Source of the DNA: Cupriavidus sp. 2SB
GTDB taxonomy: Bacteria > Pseudomonadota > Gammaproteobacteria > Burkholderiales > Burkholderiaceae
Length of the DNA: 52,917 nt
Direction of reading: 5' to 3'
Assembly (NCBI RefSeq): GCF_005503625.1
Contig: NZ_SCMX01000049.1
Location: 1-52,917, forward strand
Every line of letters begins with the position of its first letter. Position 1 is the stretch's first letter. A program made the position numbers and the translations under genes. Under the pieces are notes generated by a model, which did no database searches, had not been told where the DNA came from, and saw nothing but the letters and a program-made list of their open reading frames with translations. This document shows, piece after piece, positions 8,113 to 15,523 of this stretch.

Positions 8113-8388
8113 ATGATCCACAACGAAGAACTCAGCTTGCCCCACACCAACGCCAGTCCTGCACGGTTGTTCACCGATGCCGACCCCGTGGCGATGGGGC
8201 TCGTCTACCTGACCGAAGGCGGCTCCCGCCGACGCTCACCTCAATCGGAGGAGCGCGCTCGTCGCCTGGTGGCTTGCTGGAATGCCCTGATCGGAATGAG
8301 CACCGAGGACATCGAAACCATGGCGGCAGAAGCCAAACGCAAGCGCCAAGTACTCGCCGCTGATGAAGCCTTGCTTCCAACGAACTGA
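8113..8388 (+). CDS. Hypothetical protein, 91 aa
   Basis: GGAG lies 8 bases before ATG 8113. A soluble protein: a disordered N-terminus (about 30 residues), then a basic serine/arginine stretch (GGSRRRSPQSEERARRLVACW) and a helix (MSTEDIETMAAEAKRKRQVL). This layout is typical of small plasmid hypothetical proteins. It is followed by its own terminator. Function unknown. Confidence 0.75.
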   Translation: MIHNEELSLPHTNASPARLFTDADPVAMGLVYLTEGGSRRRSPQSEERARRLVACWNALIGMSTEDIETMAAEAKRKRQVLAADEALLPTN

Positions 8389-8427
8389 CCCACCGGTTCC
8401 ACGCCTACGACGGCTCGAACTCCTCTG

Positions 8428-8463
8428 CCCGCGTGCTCGACTTCGGTCGGCCGCGGGTTTTTT
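8428..8463 (+). terminator. Rho-independent terminator
   Basis: Stem CCCGCG (8428-8433) with CGCGGG (8452-8457), then six T residues. It ends the 91-aa gene unit. Confidence 0.75.
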
Positions 8464-8568
8464 GTTGGAGCACTGACGACGCGCGCACCTCGCAGAAACG
8501 GGTACGGCGATCATTACAGGCCGATGTGGGGCATCCCTCTCTGCAATGTCAACTCAGGAGAGACTCAA

Positions 8569-8895
8569 ATGCATCAACAACTGGCTGTTCGACAAGCGTC
8601 GCTTTCAGTAGAGGCCGTCATCTCGAAGCGGGTACGTCTGTACGACAATGGCGGAAAGACTCTTGATCGCTATACCGCCGTGTACCTGTTCGATCGTGAG
8701 CGAACTGGTATGTACGGGGCACGTGGCATGAACGAGAGCCCGTTCCATGGTATCGGCGCCTACTGTTCTGCAGCTCCTGGCCGGCATCTTGGCCGCCGTG
8801 TCAGCCTCGCGGATCTACCAAGCGACTGTCAGCGCCTGGTGCGTACCGACGTCGGCAGTTTCATTGCGGCGCAGACCGAATCACAAGCGGACTGA
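8569..8895 (+). CDS. Hypothetical protein, 108 aa
   Basis: The start is ATG 8569, preceded by AGGAG at 9-10 bases, rather than an upstream ATG at 8524 that lacks a site. The protein reads as a compact beta-rich domain (ISKRVRLYDNGGKTLDRYTAVYLFDRE), followed by a glycine-rich middle and a C-terminal helix. Family unrecognised. A strong terminator follows 28 bp downstream. Confidence 0.78.
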   Translation: MHQQLAVRQASLSVEAVISKRVRLYDNGGKTLDRYTAVYLFDRERTGMYGARGMNESPFHGIGAYCSAAPGRHLGRRVSLADLPSDCQRLVRTDVGSFIAAQTESQAD

Positions 8896-8922
8896 TTTCC
8901 ACCGCGTTGAAGAATGAACCCG

Positions 8923-8957
8923 ACCCGCATCCGTTAGAGGATGCGGGTTCATTTTTT
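8923..8957 (+). terminator. Rho-independent terminator
   Basis: A perfect 10-bp stem ACCCGCATCC (8923-8932) with GGATGCGGGT (8939-8948), then TCATTTTTTT. It also overlaps the stop of the convergent gene on the minus strand. Confidence 0.93.
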
Positions 8958-9209
8958 TACTTGAGTCAGCGCTCCCTGGAAGCGATTATCGGAATCGTAG
9001 GCAGTGATGACAACGCTACCAAACGTGTCTGCCTCTGCGCTCCAGTTTTCTGGCAGCGCCACCGGGACTTTCACCTCTCGTTGATTGATCTTCATGAGCA
9101 CCCAACATTCACCTGGCGAGGTCGCCGCAAACTGACGCTCCCACGGCACCTGTGGCCGCAAGCAAGCCGTCCAGAGGATCGTGGCTATCTTCCGCTGTCT
9201 TGTTGTCAC
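8949..9209 (-). CDS. Small possibly exported protein, 86 aa
   Basis: GTG start at 9209. The N-terminus is basic then hydrophobic with a cysteine (RQRKIATILWTACLRP), like a short signal or lipoprotein signal with an imperfect lipobox. The remainder is a beta-rich domain (CWVLMKINQREVKVPVALPE; SVVITAYDSDNRFQGALT). It overlaps the end of the upstream gene by about 100 bases in another frame, as outer spanins often overlap inner ones, but I cannot show that role. A shorter version from ATG 9095 is an alternative. Confidence 0.55.
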   Translation of the reverse strand: MTTRQRKIATILWTACLRPQVPWERQFAATSPGECWVLMKINQREVKVPVALPENWSAEADTFGSVVITAYDSDNRFQGALTQVKK

Positions 9210-9480
9210 CCGACTCGGGGGCCCTCTGACAGCGAACTGGCTCCGGGCGATCTAGCCACCCGATCATGTGCGTCAGTAATCGGATGAGTGCCCGGCTGAG
9301 GCGACCAAGATGGTCAGTCCGAAGGGCCACAATCGAAAAGCTACCGTGCTCCGCATGGTGAGAACTACTCGCGAAGGTTTGTCCAATGTCCATCATCGCG
9401 CCGATCAATACCGCCTTGCCATACGCCTGGTCGTTGTAGCTAGCGATTTCCGCTTCCGTCGGCTCTATTTGACGCGACAT
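9109..9480 (-). CDS. Hypothetical protein, 123 aa
   Basis: ATG 9480 with GGGGTGAG 5 bases upstream. Soluble and partly helical (EAEIASYNDQAYGKAVLIGAMMDIGQ; LGRLSRALIRLLTHMIGWL). The C-terminal third overlaps the next gene in another frame and looks less constrained. Located between a small membrane protein gene and an exported-type gene in a four-gene minus-strand cluster. Function unknown. Confidence 0.55.
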   Translation of the reverse strand: MSRQIEPTEAEIASYNDQAYGKAVLIGAMMDIGQTFASSSHHAEHGSFSIVALRTDHLGRLSRALIRLLTHMIGWLDRPEPVRCQRAPESGDNKTAEDSHDPLDGLLAATGAVGASVCGDLAR

Positions 9481-9498
9481 GATCTCACCCCCTGCAAA

Positions 9499-9756
9499 TT
9501 AGAGAGACCACACCACACCCAACGTCAGCAACAAAAGGCCAAGCACACGCACGAGTTTGGCTGAAATGGTGTCAGTGAGAGTGGCACCGATACCGCCGAG
9601 CAAGAAGGCTAAAGCTATCCCGATATGCTGCAACGATGCAGGGATGGACAACGACGAATGTGCGATTTCAAGCAGCTCTGGCGTCAGTAGGAGCACAAGT
9701 ATTGCAAAAAGCGGAAAGAGCCATTTGAGATTGCGGTCCAAGTATGAAGTAACCAC
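9499..9756 (-). CDS. Small membrane protein with about three helices, 85 aa
   Basis: GTG 9756 with AAGGAG about 9 bases before. Hydrophobic segments at residues 10-27 (WLFPLFAILVLLLTPEL), 42-58 (HIGIALAFLLGGIGATL) and 67-83 (LVRVLGLLLLTLGVVW). It is holin-like in size and topology, but also like many small plasmid inner-membrane proteins. Confidence 0.7.
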   Translation of the reverse strand: MVTSYLDRNLKWLFPLFAILVLLLTPELLEIAHSSLSIPASLQHIGIALAFLLGGIGATLTDTISAKLVRVLGLLLLTLGVVWSL

Positions 9757-9779
9757 GCTATGTTCTCCTTCGATGATGC

Positions 9780-10169
9780 CTATAGGCCGGGCTTTGCCTC
9801 GAGCTTCGTGCCCAAAGGCGATGCCACAAGGTTGTTGATCTCGTCCGCGCGCTTCTGTTTTGCTGCGAGCGCGTACTGCTCTGCCGACGAAGGATTGGCC
9901 CGAATCTTCTCCACGAGAATTCTTAACTCGTCCAGCGAATCACTGGTTGGACGCCCTCTGGCCGCACGCCAGTCGGCTACAAACTGAGACACCGACTCAA
10001 TCCGCAATGCTTCGAGCTCGGCAAGCATCTGTCGCTGCTCTCGATCCCGGGCCTCTTGCGCCTGAGCCCGATAAATCTCCAGTTGGACATCCCCATCGCG
10101 CCCAATCCCACTGGACAGAATGGCGGCCACGACGACTGCAATTGCGCCCAACAACAGAATCCGCATCAC
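9780..10169 (-). CDS. Membrane-anchored coiled-coil protein, 129 aa
   Basis: GTG 10169 (or the adjacent ATG 10166) with GGGAGG upstream. An N-terminal hydrophobic segment (LLLGAIAVVVAAILSSGI, residues 5-22) is followed by a charged helix (QLEIYRAQAQEARDREQRQMLAELEALR, described here in part), consistent with an inner-membrane anchor and a periplasmic coiled coil. It is first in a minus-strand cluster and has the recurrent intergenic element about 100 bp upstream. An inner-spanin-like role is possible but unproven. Confidence 0.68.
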   Translation of the reverse strand: MMRILLLGAIAVVVAAILSSGIGRDGDVQLEIYRAQAQEARDREQRQMLAELEALRIESVSQFVADWRAARGRPTSDSLDELRILVEKIRANPSSAEQYALAAKQKRADEINNLVASPLGTKLEAKPGL

Positions 10170-10265
10170 CTACGACCCTCCCCGTATCAATCTCGCTGGT
10201 CGGCATGCGGATCTTCCTGGGAGGAATCCCGTCCCATACCGGTAACTTGTCAGTCCGAATCATAT

Positions 10266-10282
10266 CACGTATGCATAACACG
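10266..10282. promoter_or_regulatory. Recurrent operator/promoter element, site 2
   Basis: CACGTATGCATAACACG (CGTAT-N5-ACACG, one mismatch to the dyad) in the divergent interval between the minus-strand gene starting at 10169 and the plus-strand gene at 10383. Confidence 0.6.
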
Positions 10283-10382
10283 CACCGATAATACAGAAGG
10301 TTCATTTTCGCACCGGCACGGATGGCCGCAGCAGCAATGCGCGTAGAATTGATGCCCCAGCTACGACACCGAGAACCGAAGA

Positions 10383-11108
10383 ATGTCAGCCACAATCCCA
10401 CTGCTTCGCCAAGCCATCGAACCCATCCTGGGGACCATTCAAGATCGAGTACATGCTGTGTGGATCGACACCGCCGGGAACACGCTTACGGTGCGCTTCC
10501 AGACGACCCCTGAGGACTCCGCCGGCATGATGTTGCACGTGGTCGTCAAGGATGCAGCTCAGAGGATTGGTATCCCGAACATCCTGACCCAAGGTATTGG
10601 CGTGCGAGGGCTTGGACGCTCGCTCATTGCCTCAGTGCGATCAGTGGCGGGCCAGGTCGGCTATCGCCTTTTCATCGACGACATGGTTCAAGGCTTCTAT
10701 CGCAAGAGCCTTGAATGGGGCGCCATCGAGGTAGATCACGAGACGGTAGAGATCACCGATGCTACGCGCCTTGCCGACGTTACACCGGGCCACAGCACGT
10801 TCAAGGCCATCAACGCCAGATTCCTGACAGACGAACAAGTGCTGGCCGCACAAGAGCGATTCCTTGCGGCTAACCCTAGTGTTCTTGCCGAACTCAATGC
10901 TTTTTCGCCAGAGCTCGCCAAGATTTACCACATCAATCTGGAGGATCAGCGCAAGAAGCTGGCAGCCGAGGCCATCGCCACGCAAGCGCGGCGAAAGGGT
11001 ATCGACGCCTTCGAAGTATGGCTGGAGCACGCCATCGAATCCCCCAGCGAGCGCACGAGCATCCTGGAGCGCCGCCAGGAACTGATTCGCGCTGCGATTG
11101 GCAACTAA
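10383..11108 (+). CDS. Hypothetical soluble protein, 241 aa
   Basis: ATG 10383, weak ribosome site (GAAGA). An alpha/beta N-terminal half (HAVWIDTAGNTLTVRFQTT; GMMLHVVVKDAAQRIG) and a helical C-terminal half (EQVLAAQERFLAANPSVLAEL; EDQRKKLAAEAIATQARRKG; ERRQELIRAAIG). No membrane segment and no motif recognised. It is a stand-alone plus-strand unit behind site 2. The 57-bp gap to the next, convergent gene contains an imperfect dyad that may terminate transcription. Confidence 0.72.
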   Translation: MSATIPLLRQAIEPILGTIQDRVHAVWIDTAGNTLTVRFQTTPEDSAGMMLHVVVKDAAQRIGIPNILTQGIGVRGLGRSLIASVRSVAGQVGYRLFIDDMVQGFYRKSLEWGAIEVDHETVEITDATRLADVTPGHSTFKAINARFLTDEQVLAAQERFLAANPSVLAELNAFSPELAKIYHINLEDQRKKLAAEAIATQARRKGIDAFEVWLEHAIESPSERTSILERRQELIRAAIGN

Positions 11109-11165
11109 CAGAAGCCGTTCACATTGGCCGTCCCAGCGACTGGGAGCCCCCTCGTTGGAACGGCG

Positions 11166-12005
11166 TCAGAAGTTGTAAGTAATGGCGCCCTGGCTCTCCG
11201 AGATCCATTTCTTGGCGAGCAGGGCCTTGATGATCGACTCAACCTCGCGATCGGCGAGAGTCGCGGGGCGGAACATCGAATGAATGTGCTTGGCTAACGT
11301 GGCACGCCGGCGCGGCCGTGCCGCCTTCCGCGAGCGAGACAATATCTCTCTGGCCTTCTCCGCTGTGCACTCGCGCGTGGTGCCGCCGGCTGGTTTTGCA
11401 GCCTTGGCACTATCTGGCTTTGTTGGCGCTTTGCTCGCCGGCGCAGGCACTGCCTGGGGTACCGACCTTGGAACCACGCTGCTTGCCTCTGCCTGAAGGG
11501 ATCGCATGACATGCGGTTCCGCGACATGCATGCCATTGCTCTGCAAGGCCGGTTGCGTCGGCCTTGGCGCCGGCGTCACGGCCCCAAAGTCAACCACAAT
11601 CGGCTCTGCTGCCGGCGGCGCGTATGGGGCGTCTGGGGTGTATCCGAATGCTTCTGCGATGGTCGTAACACGGCTGGCGGGGATTCCGTGCTGAGTCCGG
11701 AGCCAATCGAGTAGCGGATCAAAGCCCTTGTCCCGAGACAGGACCACCACCGGTCCCTGCTCACCAGCCTGCGCCATTCGGCCGAGCTCGAAGGCAATAT
11801 GAAAGTCAAGTGCGTTTGGACCGGTGCCGCTCGAGCGCACCCAGCGAGCGCGCTCCCCCATCTCCTGCAGCCCCATGGCCACCTCGATCGGTACTTTCCG
11901 CTGCAGCTCGCCCGCGAACACGGCGATGCGGGTGTCCGGCGCTAGCCGCCCAAAATCGATCGCCTGCACATTCTCGAAGTCGACAAGCACGACAGGGCCA
12001 CCCAT
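11166..12005 (-). CDS. PIN/NYN-type nuclease-like protein
   Basis: A 279-aa protein. The N-terminal domain shows the NYN/PIN acidic signature: VLVDFENVQ (Asp9, Asn12), ALDFHIAFELG (Asp67) and VVVLSRDKGFDPLLDWL (Ser90, Asp92). It predicts a metal-dependent RNase. A low-complexity Pro/Ala/Lys linker (about residues 125-215) leads to a basic C-terminal winged-helix-like module (LAKHIHSMFRP; VESIIKALLAKKWISES), probably for nucleic-acid binding. Start at ATG 12005; the longer frame begins with TTG and lacks support. PIN-family proteins on plasmids act in defence or as toxins, but no antitoxin is adjacent. Confidence 0.78.
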   Translation of the reverse strand: MGGPVVLVDFENVQAIDFGRLAPDTRIAVFAGELQRKVPIEVAMGLQEMGERARWVRSSGTGPNALDFHIAFELGRMAQAGEQGPVVVLSRDKGFDPLLDWLRTQHGIPASRVTTIAEAFGYTPDAPYAPPAAEPIVVDFGAVTPAPRPTQPALQSNGMHVAEPHVMRSLQAEASSVVPRSVPQAVPAPASKAPTKPDSAKAAKPAGGTTRECTAEKAREILSRSRKAARPRRRATLAKHIHSMFRPATLADREVESIIKALLAKKWISESQGAITYNF

Positions 12006-12261
12006 CACTTCGACCCCAGTCCTACTGCCCCCACCAGGCCGCCGAGCCGGCCAACGCTTCCCTGAAAATCCTGCACTCGAAATCCTCCCGATGCACGTTT
12101 TATGTACTTTTGACAAATTCTACCAATACTCACTGCGCCGGCGTAACAGCCGGTACACGGTCGACGTTGTCACTTCGGGATGACGCGATTGCGTCGGTGG
12201 TATTCGGTAGCTGCTATCGGGCCCAAACGGAGGAATCTGCCCATGCAGTGGGGCCAGGGGC

Positions 12262-12417
12262 CTACGCTGCCTCGCTGGCGAACAAATCGTTGACCTCCTG
12301 GTGCGCGAAGATCTCAGCAGCCCAGCCTCCCTCATTCCCAGCGATCTGCTTTGCAACGGAGGCGAGATAGGTGCGGTTGCCTGGTCCCGAGACGGAAGTG
12401 ATGACCTCCTTGATGAC
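12262..12417 (-). pseudogene. Start-less open segment, likely gene remnant
   Basis: A 51-codon frame that reads like protein (SGPGNRTYLASVAKQIAGNE, then WAAEIFAHQEVNDLFASEAA) lies between an in-frame TAG (12418-12420) and the stop at 12262. There is no ATG, GTG or TTG near its start, although AAGGAGG occurs just inside it. Sequence upstream of the TAG in the same frame is open but not convincing. It may be the tail of a decayed gene. The rest of the 12006-12511 interval holds nothing else I can support. Confidence 0.4.
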
Positions 12418-12511
12418 CTAGTTGGGCAGACGCCTGAGAAGTCCCCTGGAGCGGCTTGCATTTAAGCTGCGGCCTCGCGGAGGATCATCGGCTTCACGGC
12501 CGCAGAACCGC

Positions 12512-13360
12512 TCAGATGAAGACCCGATCGCCCGCTACAGGGGGGTCTTCAGGCTTGGCACTCGACTCTTCAGCGGGGGCTACTGCCTTCGGCGAGAACC
12601 GAACAGAGTGGAGGCCGCAGAGCTCTTCCATCTCAGCATCGCCCAACAGATCGTGCACGTTGTACAGCCTGTAAAGAATGGCGGCCACCGAGCGGCGATG
12701 CGAAGCTGCGATGTCAACGTAGGGCACCTTGCGCTCAACCTCATCCTTGAGGAGCGCATCTTCCTCCGGCGACCACTTCGATCCCTTGGATTCCAGCCCA
12801 GGAGCGCGATCAGTGTCTGCCTTGGGCGTCGCACCGTCGGATGTCCCCACCAGCCGTGTGCGCGCGAGATCTATCCAGACCTGGCGCTTGTCATTCTGGC
12901 TGGCGTGGAATTGAACGCTGGCGATGACAAGCAGCGGATCGACATCCAGACCCAGTGCGACTTTCCAGGCTTCGTCCACGGACAGCGACGCCTTCCCAGT
13001 GCGCCATTGCGAAAAATGCTGCTTCGACACGCCGAGATACTCGGCAAGGGTGACGTCCGCATGGAAGCCCTTGGCGAGCTTGAGGCGATCCAGCCATTCG
13101 ACTGGCGACGGCATCTCGACCTGCCCGGCCTCGGGTACGCGCTTCCTTGCGTCAGCGGCGGCACCCGCCTTCTCAGGCACGGTCGGCAGTGGCACCCCCT
13201 GCAGCTGGCTGAGGGCCGCGGCGCCGGCGGCAGCGGCGTGGCGGATGTTGGAGTTCAATCTCACAACACCGTCTGAGTAGGTACGCCCGGTTTCCTCAAG
13301 TCCCGCCGACAGATTGAGGAGGATCTTGATGCTTCGTTTCGACTGAGCGTTGATGGACAT
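12512..13360 (-). CDS. DNA-binding regulator with Cro/CI-type HTH and Myb-like domain
   Basis: A 282-aa protein with ATG 13360 and GGGAGG 7 bases before. The middle holds a helix-turn-helix (LAEYLGVSKQHFSQWRTGKA, about residues 104-123) followed by LSVDEAWKVALGLDVDPLLV, as in phage-type DUF3693/Cro-like regulators. Near residue 195 a Myb/SANT-like segment begins (KWSPEEDALLKDEVERKVPY, then DIAASHRRSVAAILYRLYN). Two DNA-binding modules make it a candidate for the protein that recognises the recurrent operator of this element, which is inference only. Confidence 0.75.
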   Translation of the reverse strand: MSINAQSKRSIKILLNLSAGLEETGRTYSDGVVRLNSNIRHAAAAGAAALSQLQGVPLPTVPEKAGAAADARKRVPEAGQVEMPSPVEWLDRLKLAKGFHADVTLAEYLGVSKQHFSQWRTGKASLSVDEAWKVALGLDVDPLLVIASVQFHASQNDKRQVWIDLARTRLVGTSDGATPKADTDRAPGLESKGSKWSPEEDALLKDEVERKVPYVDIAASHRRSVAAILYRLYNVHDLLGDAEMEELCGLHSVRFSPKAVAPAEESSAKPEDPPVAGDRVFI

Positions 13361-13408
13361 GACAGACCTCCCGTATCACTTGACGAACTGCGGCGCTGCT
13401 CGCCGCCT

Positions 13409-13723
13409 CTACGCAAGCACCCCACTCCACTGCACCGCGACGATCGCGCCGGCGAACAGCAGAACGTCCCTCACCGCGTCAAACCCGATGTCGGTGGCCG
13501 CAGCGCCTTGCGCTCGCGCGAACCGCCAGCCTTGAATTGCGAGGACGAAGGCAAGTAGCGACGTCAAGAAGAACGGCCGAACGATCTCTGGCACAAGCGC
13601 CGCGAGCACGCCGAGCAACAGCCCGTCCCGAACCCCCTGAGTCACATCGCTGATAGCCAGCGTGCCAAGGCGGAAGACCGCCGGCTCGCCCTGTCGAGAA
13701 GGCAGATACGACATCCTCGCCAC
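13409..13723 (-). CDS. Small membrane protein, 104 aa
   Basis: GTG 13723, with an ATG three codons inside. About three hydrophobic segments (VRDGLLLGVLAALVPEIV, FFLTSLLAFVLAIQGW, DVLLFAGAIVAVQWSGVLA). Last gene of a minus-strand cluster of small membrane proteins with a DUF2726 gene. Function unknown. Confidence 0.65.
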   Translation of the reverse strand: MARMSYLPSRQGEPAVFRLGTLAISDVTQGVRDGLLLGVLAALVPEIVRPFFLTSLLAFVLAIQGWRFARAQGAAATDIGFDAVRDVLLFAGAIVAVQWSGVLA

Positions 13724-13747
13724 GTCATCAGCTTGCGCCAGCCTGGT

Positions 13748-13891
13748 TCAGTGCCTCACCAGCAGCGGCCCCACCGACTCTTGCCACACCGCGCTGGCAA
13801 GCCACGGGTAGAAGATCGCGATCACCAATCGGTAGACCGCATAGAAGCAGCCCGCCCGCATTGCGGTCGAAAGAAGCTCGAGCCTGTCCAT
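13748..13891 (-). CDS. Very small membrane protein, 47 aa
   Basis: ATG 13891 to TGA 13748. One aromatic-rich hydrophobic helix (CFYAVYRLVIAIFYPWLASA). It fits the spacing between its neighbours, which are both membrane proteins on the same strand. Ribosome site weak. Function unknown. Confidence 0.6.
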   Translation of the reverse strand: MDRLELLSTAMRAGCFYAVYRLVIAIFYPWLASAVWQESVGPLLVRH

Positions 13892-13893
13892 GG

Positions 13894-14301
13894 TCACCGG
13901 CCTACGGGCAAGGAACTGGGACGGGCGCGATCGTCAGCGATAGCAATGAGCAGCGCCGCGGCGAAGATTGCAGCAACAATGCCAAAGCTGCCGGCCAGGT
14001 CAAGAATCGTGACCGGCACAGCGTCAAGCGGCGAGTTTGTCTCCGGCACAAATGACGCAACCCAACGGCATGCCGACAGGAGCTCTTTCTCTATGAGGAT
14101 GAGTGCCCCGATCCCAAGTGCAAGGGCAATAACGAAGCCGAAATGGGACAGGCTTGCAGCCACGCGATCTTCCAGCAGTACCGGGGCTTTGGGCGTCTTG
14201 CGCCAGAGGAAGTAGAGAACCGCGATTGCCGCAGCAGAGAGAAGGACGAAGCCGATTGAGTGGAGCATGATCATACTGGTAGGTATTGTGGAGATACTCA
14301 A
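13894..14301 (-). CDS. Membrane protein with three or more helices, 135 aa
   Basis: TTG start at 14301 overlapping the stop of the DUF2726 gene by 4 bases (TTGA), so translational coupling is likely; ATG 14274 is an alternative. Hydrophobic segments: SIGFVLLSAAAIAVLYFLW, FGFVIALALGIGALILIE and FGIVAAIFAAALLIAIA, with a basic loop between the first two. Function unknown. Confidence 0.65.
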   Translation of the reverse strand: MSISTIPTSMIMLHSIGFVLLSAAAIAVLYFLWRKTPKAPVLLEDRVAASLSHFGFVIALALGIGALILIEKELLSACRWVASFVPETNSPLDAVPVTILDLAGSFGIVAAIFAAALLIAIADDRARPSSLPVGR

Positions 14302-14777
14302 AGCCCGAGATCCGCACGGATCTTCGCGACCTCAGGCATCTTCCGGTACCGGATTGCCTTGACCCCTACGGTCTTCAGCAGCTGGTCGCGGCGGCGGTCA
14401 AGCGCCTTCTGCGCGCTCTTGTCATGCGTCGCGTCGTCGAGCTCGATGACAGCGACCACACGGAATTCCTTGTTGCAGACGATGAAGTCGCCGCGGTTGT
14501 GGGCCACCTGGTGACGCGCCTTTGTCTTGTCGACCAACGCCATGGTCTTGACCTTGAGGAACGCTCCAAACACCACCTGTGGTGCGACGATCAGGTCCCG
14601 GCCGGCGGCCTCTTTCAGGCGCCAGAACAAGTCCTGCTCATGCTCGGTCAACAGTGGGATCGTTTGGTAGTGTTTGGGGGAGTACTTCGACCCCGACTGC
14701 AGCCTCATGACGACGAGGTAGACGAGCACCGCGAGGATCGCGCAGACGACCACAAGACCGGTGTAACTGATCTCCAT
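14298..14777 (-). CDS. DUF2726 domain membrane-anchored protein
   Basis: A 159-aa protein from ATG 14777 (GAGG 8 bases before). Residues 5-25 form a membrane helix (YTGLVVVCAILAVLVYLVVM). The remainder matches DUF2726: LLTEHEQDLFWRLKEA, IVAPQVVFGAFLKVK, HQVAHNRGDFIVCN, VVAVIELDDATHD, DRRRDQLLKTVGV, AIRYRK. The order D-I-V and E-L-D-D resembles restriction-endonuclease-like folds (D-(E/Q)xK superfamily), so nuclease activity has been proposed for the family. It is coupled to membrane protein genes downstream. Confidence 0.85.
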   Translation of the reverse strand: MEISYTGLVVVCAILAVLVYLVVMRLQSGSKYSPKHYQTIPLLTEHEQDLFWRLKEAAGRDLIVAPQVVFGAFLKVKTMALVDKTKARHQVAHNRGDFIVCNKEFRVVAVIELDDATHDKSAQKALDRRRDQLLKTVGVKAIRYRKMPEVAKIRADLGL

Positions 14778-14779
14778 AG

Positions 14780-15148
14780 TCAAATCCTCGCTAGGCTGCG
14801 TGCCTCTACTAGCGCCCCCGCAAGCTTGTTCGTTTGCTGAGAGAAGTAGGCGAACTGTTTGGTATGCACCCCCAGCCTCACCATCTCGGGCAGGTTGTGG
14901 GCGACGTCGGAAAGCTCGTAGATCAACGCGGCGGCCCTGGAACGGCGATCCGCCGCACCCCGATCAGTTGGGGAAAATCGTCCGAAAACGCCGCGGCGAG
15001 GCTTTGGCTCTGCCACGATCCCGCTGAGCTTGCGAATCTGCATGAACGCCTCACCACACAGGAAGAGGGCCTCGGATTCCACCGTCTGTGGTGGCGCTGG
15101 TTCACTGACTAGTTGGTTCATGGGCGGTAGTGATGTCGTCGAATACAT
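14780..15148 (-). CDS. Hypothetical protein, 122 aa
   Basis: First gene of the DUF2726 operon. Soluble, with helical parts (ESEALFLCGEAFMQIRKLSG; ALIYELSDVAHNLPEMV; TKQFAYFSQQTNKLAGALVE). ATG 15148 lies at the edge of the recurrent intergenic element and has no ribosome site; ATG 15121 is an alternative but also lacks one. The DNIPE/HNLPE-type helix recurs in the 101-aa protein at 43466 (AAHNIPDAL), so the two may be related. Confidence 0.65.
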   Translation of the reverse strand: MYSTTSLPPMNQLVSEPAPPQTVESEALFLCGEAFMQIRKLSGIVAEPKPRRGVFGRFSPTDRGAADRRSRAAALIYELSDVAHNLPEMVRLGVHTKQFAYFSQQTNKLAGALVEARSLARI

Positions 15149-15150
15149 AC

Positions 15151-15181
15151 GCTTCGATACGTAACACGTATCTATACTATA
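15151..15181. promoter_or_regulatory. Recurrent operator/promoter element, site 3
   Basis: GATACGTAACACGTATC (15156-15172) is a perfect 7-bp inverted repeat with a 3-bp centre, overlapping CGTATCTATACTATA (15167-15181). On the minus strand TATAGT (15181-15176) is a good -10 box for the operon starting at 15148. A divergent plus-strand gene starts at 15289. Confidence 0.65.
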
Positions 15182-15288
15182 TCATACGCAAAATCGTCGC
15201 CAGAGTGAGAGCGGCAGACATCCACCGGCCTGTCGGCTGATCGTTTTGTCCTTGCCAGAGCTCTGCATAGAGAGAGGGGGCGCACTAC

Positions 15289-15471
15289 GTGTACGAAATC
15301 TGGCTTATCGAAGCGAATGGCGAGCGCGTGTTGGTTCGTGACGACGTCCTAGACCCAAACTTGGCACAGACACTCGTGAGCTGCGGGAACCAAGGTGCCG
15401 CACTCCGAGGTCAAGCGCACCGCTATGAAGCCGTGCCGGAGCCATTCGCCGATGCCGATAAGGCTTCCTAA
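15289..15471 (+). CDS. Hypothetical protein, 60 aa
   Basis: GTG 15289 preceded by GAGGGGG at about 8 bases. A small soluble protein (VYEIWLIEANGERVLVRDD, first residue Met) with a beta-hairpin-like start and an acidic C-terminus. It lies directly upstream of the adenine methyltransferase on the same strand and probably in the same transcript. Confidence 0.7.
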   Translation: MYEIWLIEANGERVLVRDDVLDPNLAQTLVSCGNQGAALRGQAHRYEAVPEPFADADKAS

Positions 15472-15523
15472 CGCAACAGGAATGCACCGGGCGGGAGATC
15501 CGCCCGGCCCTCCGGGAAACACA

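Noticed and set aside
12422..13276. A 284-codon plus-strand frame
   Set aside because: Antisense to the HTH/Myb-like regulator, which has a good ribosome site and domain motifs.
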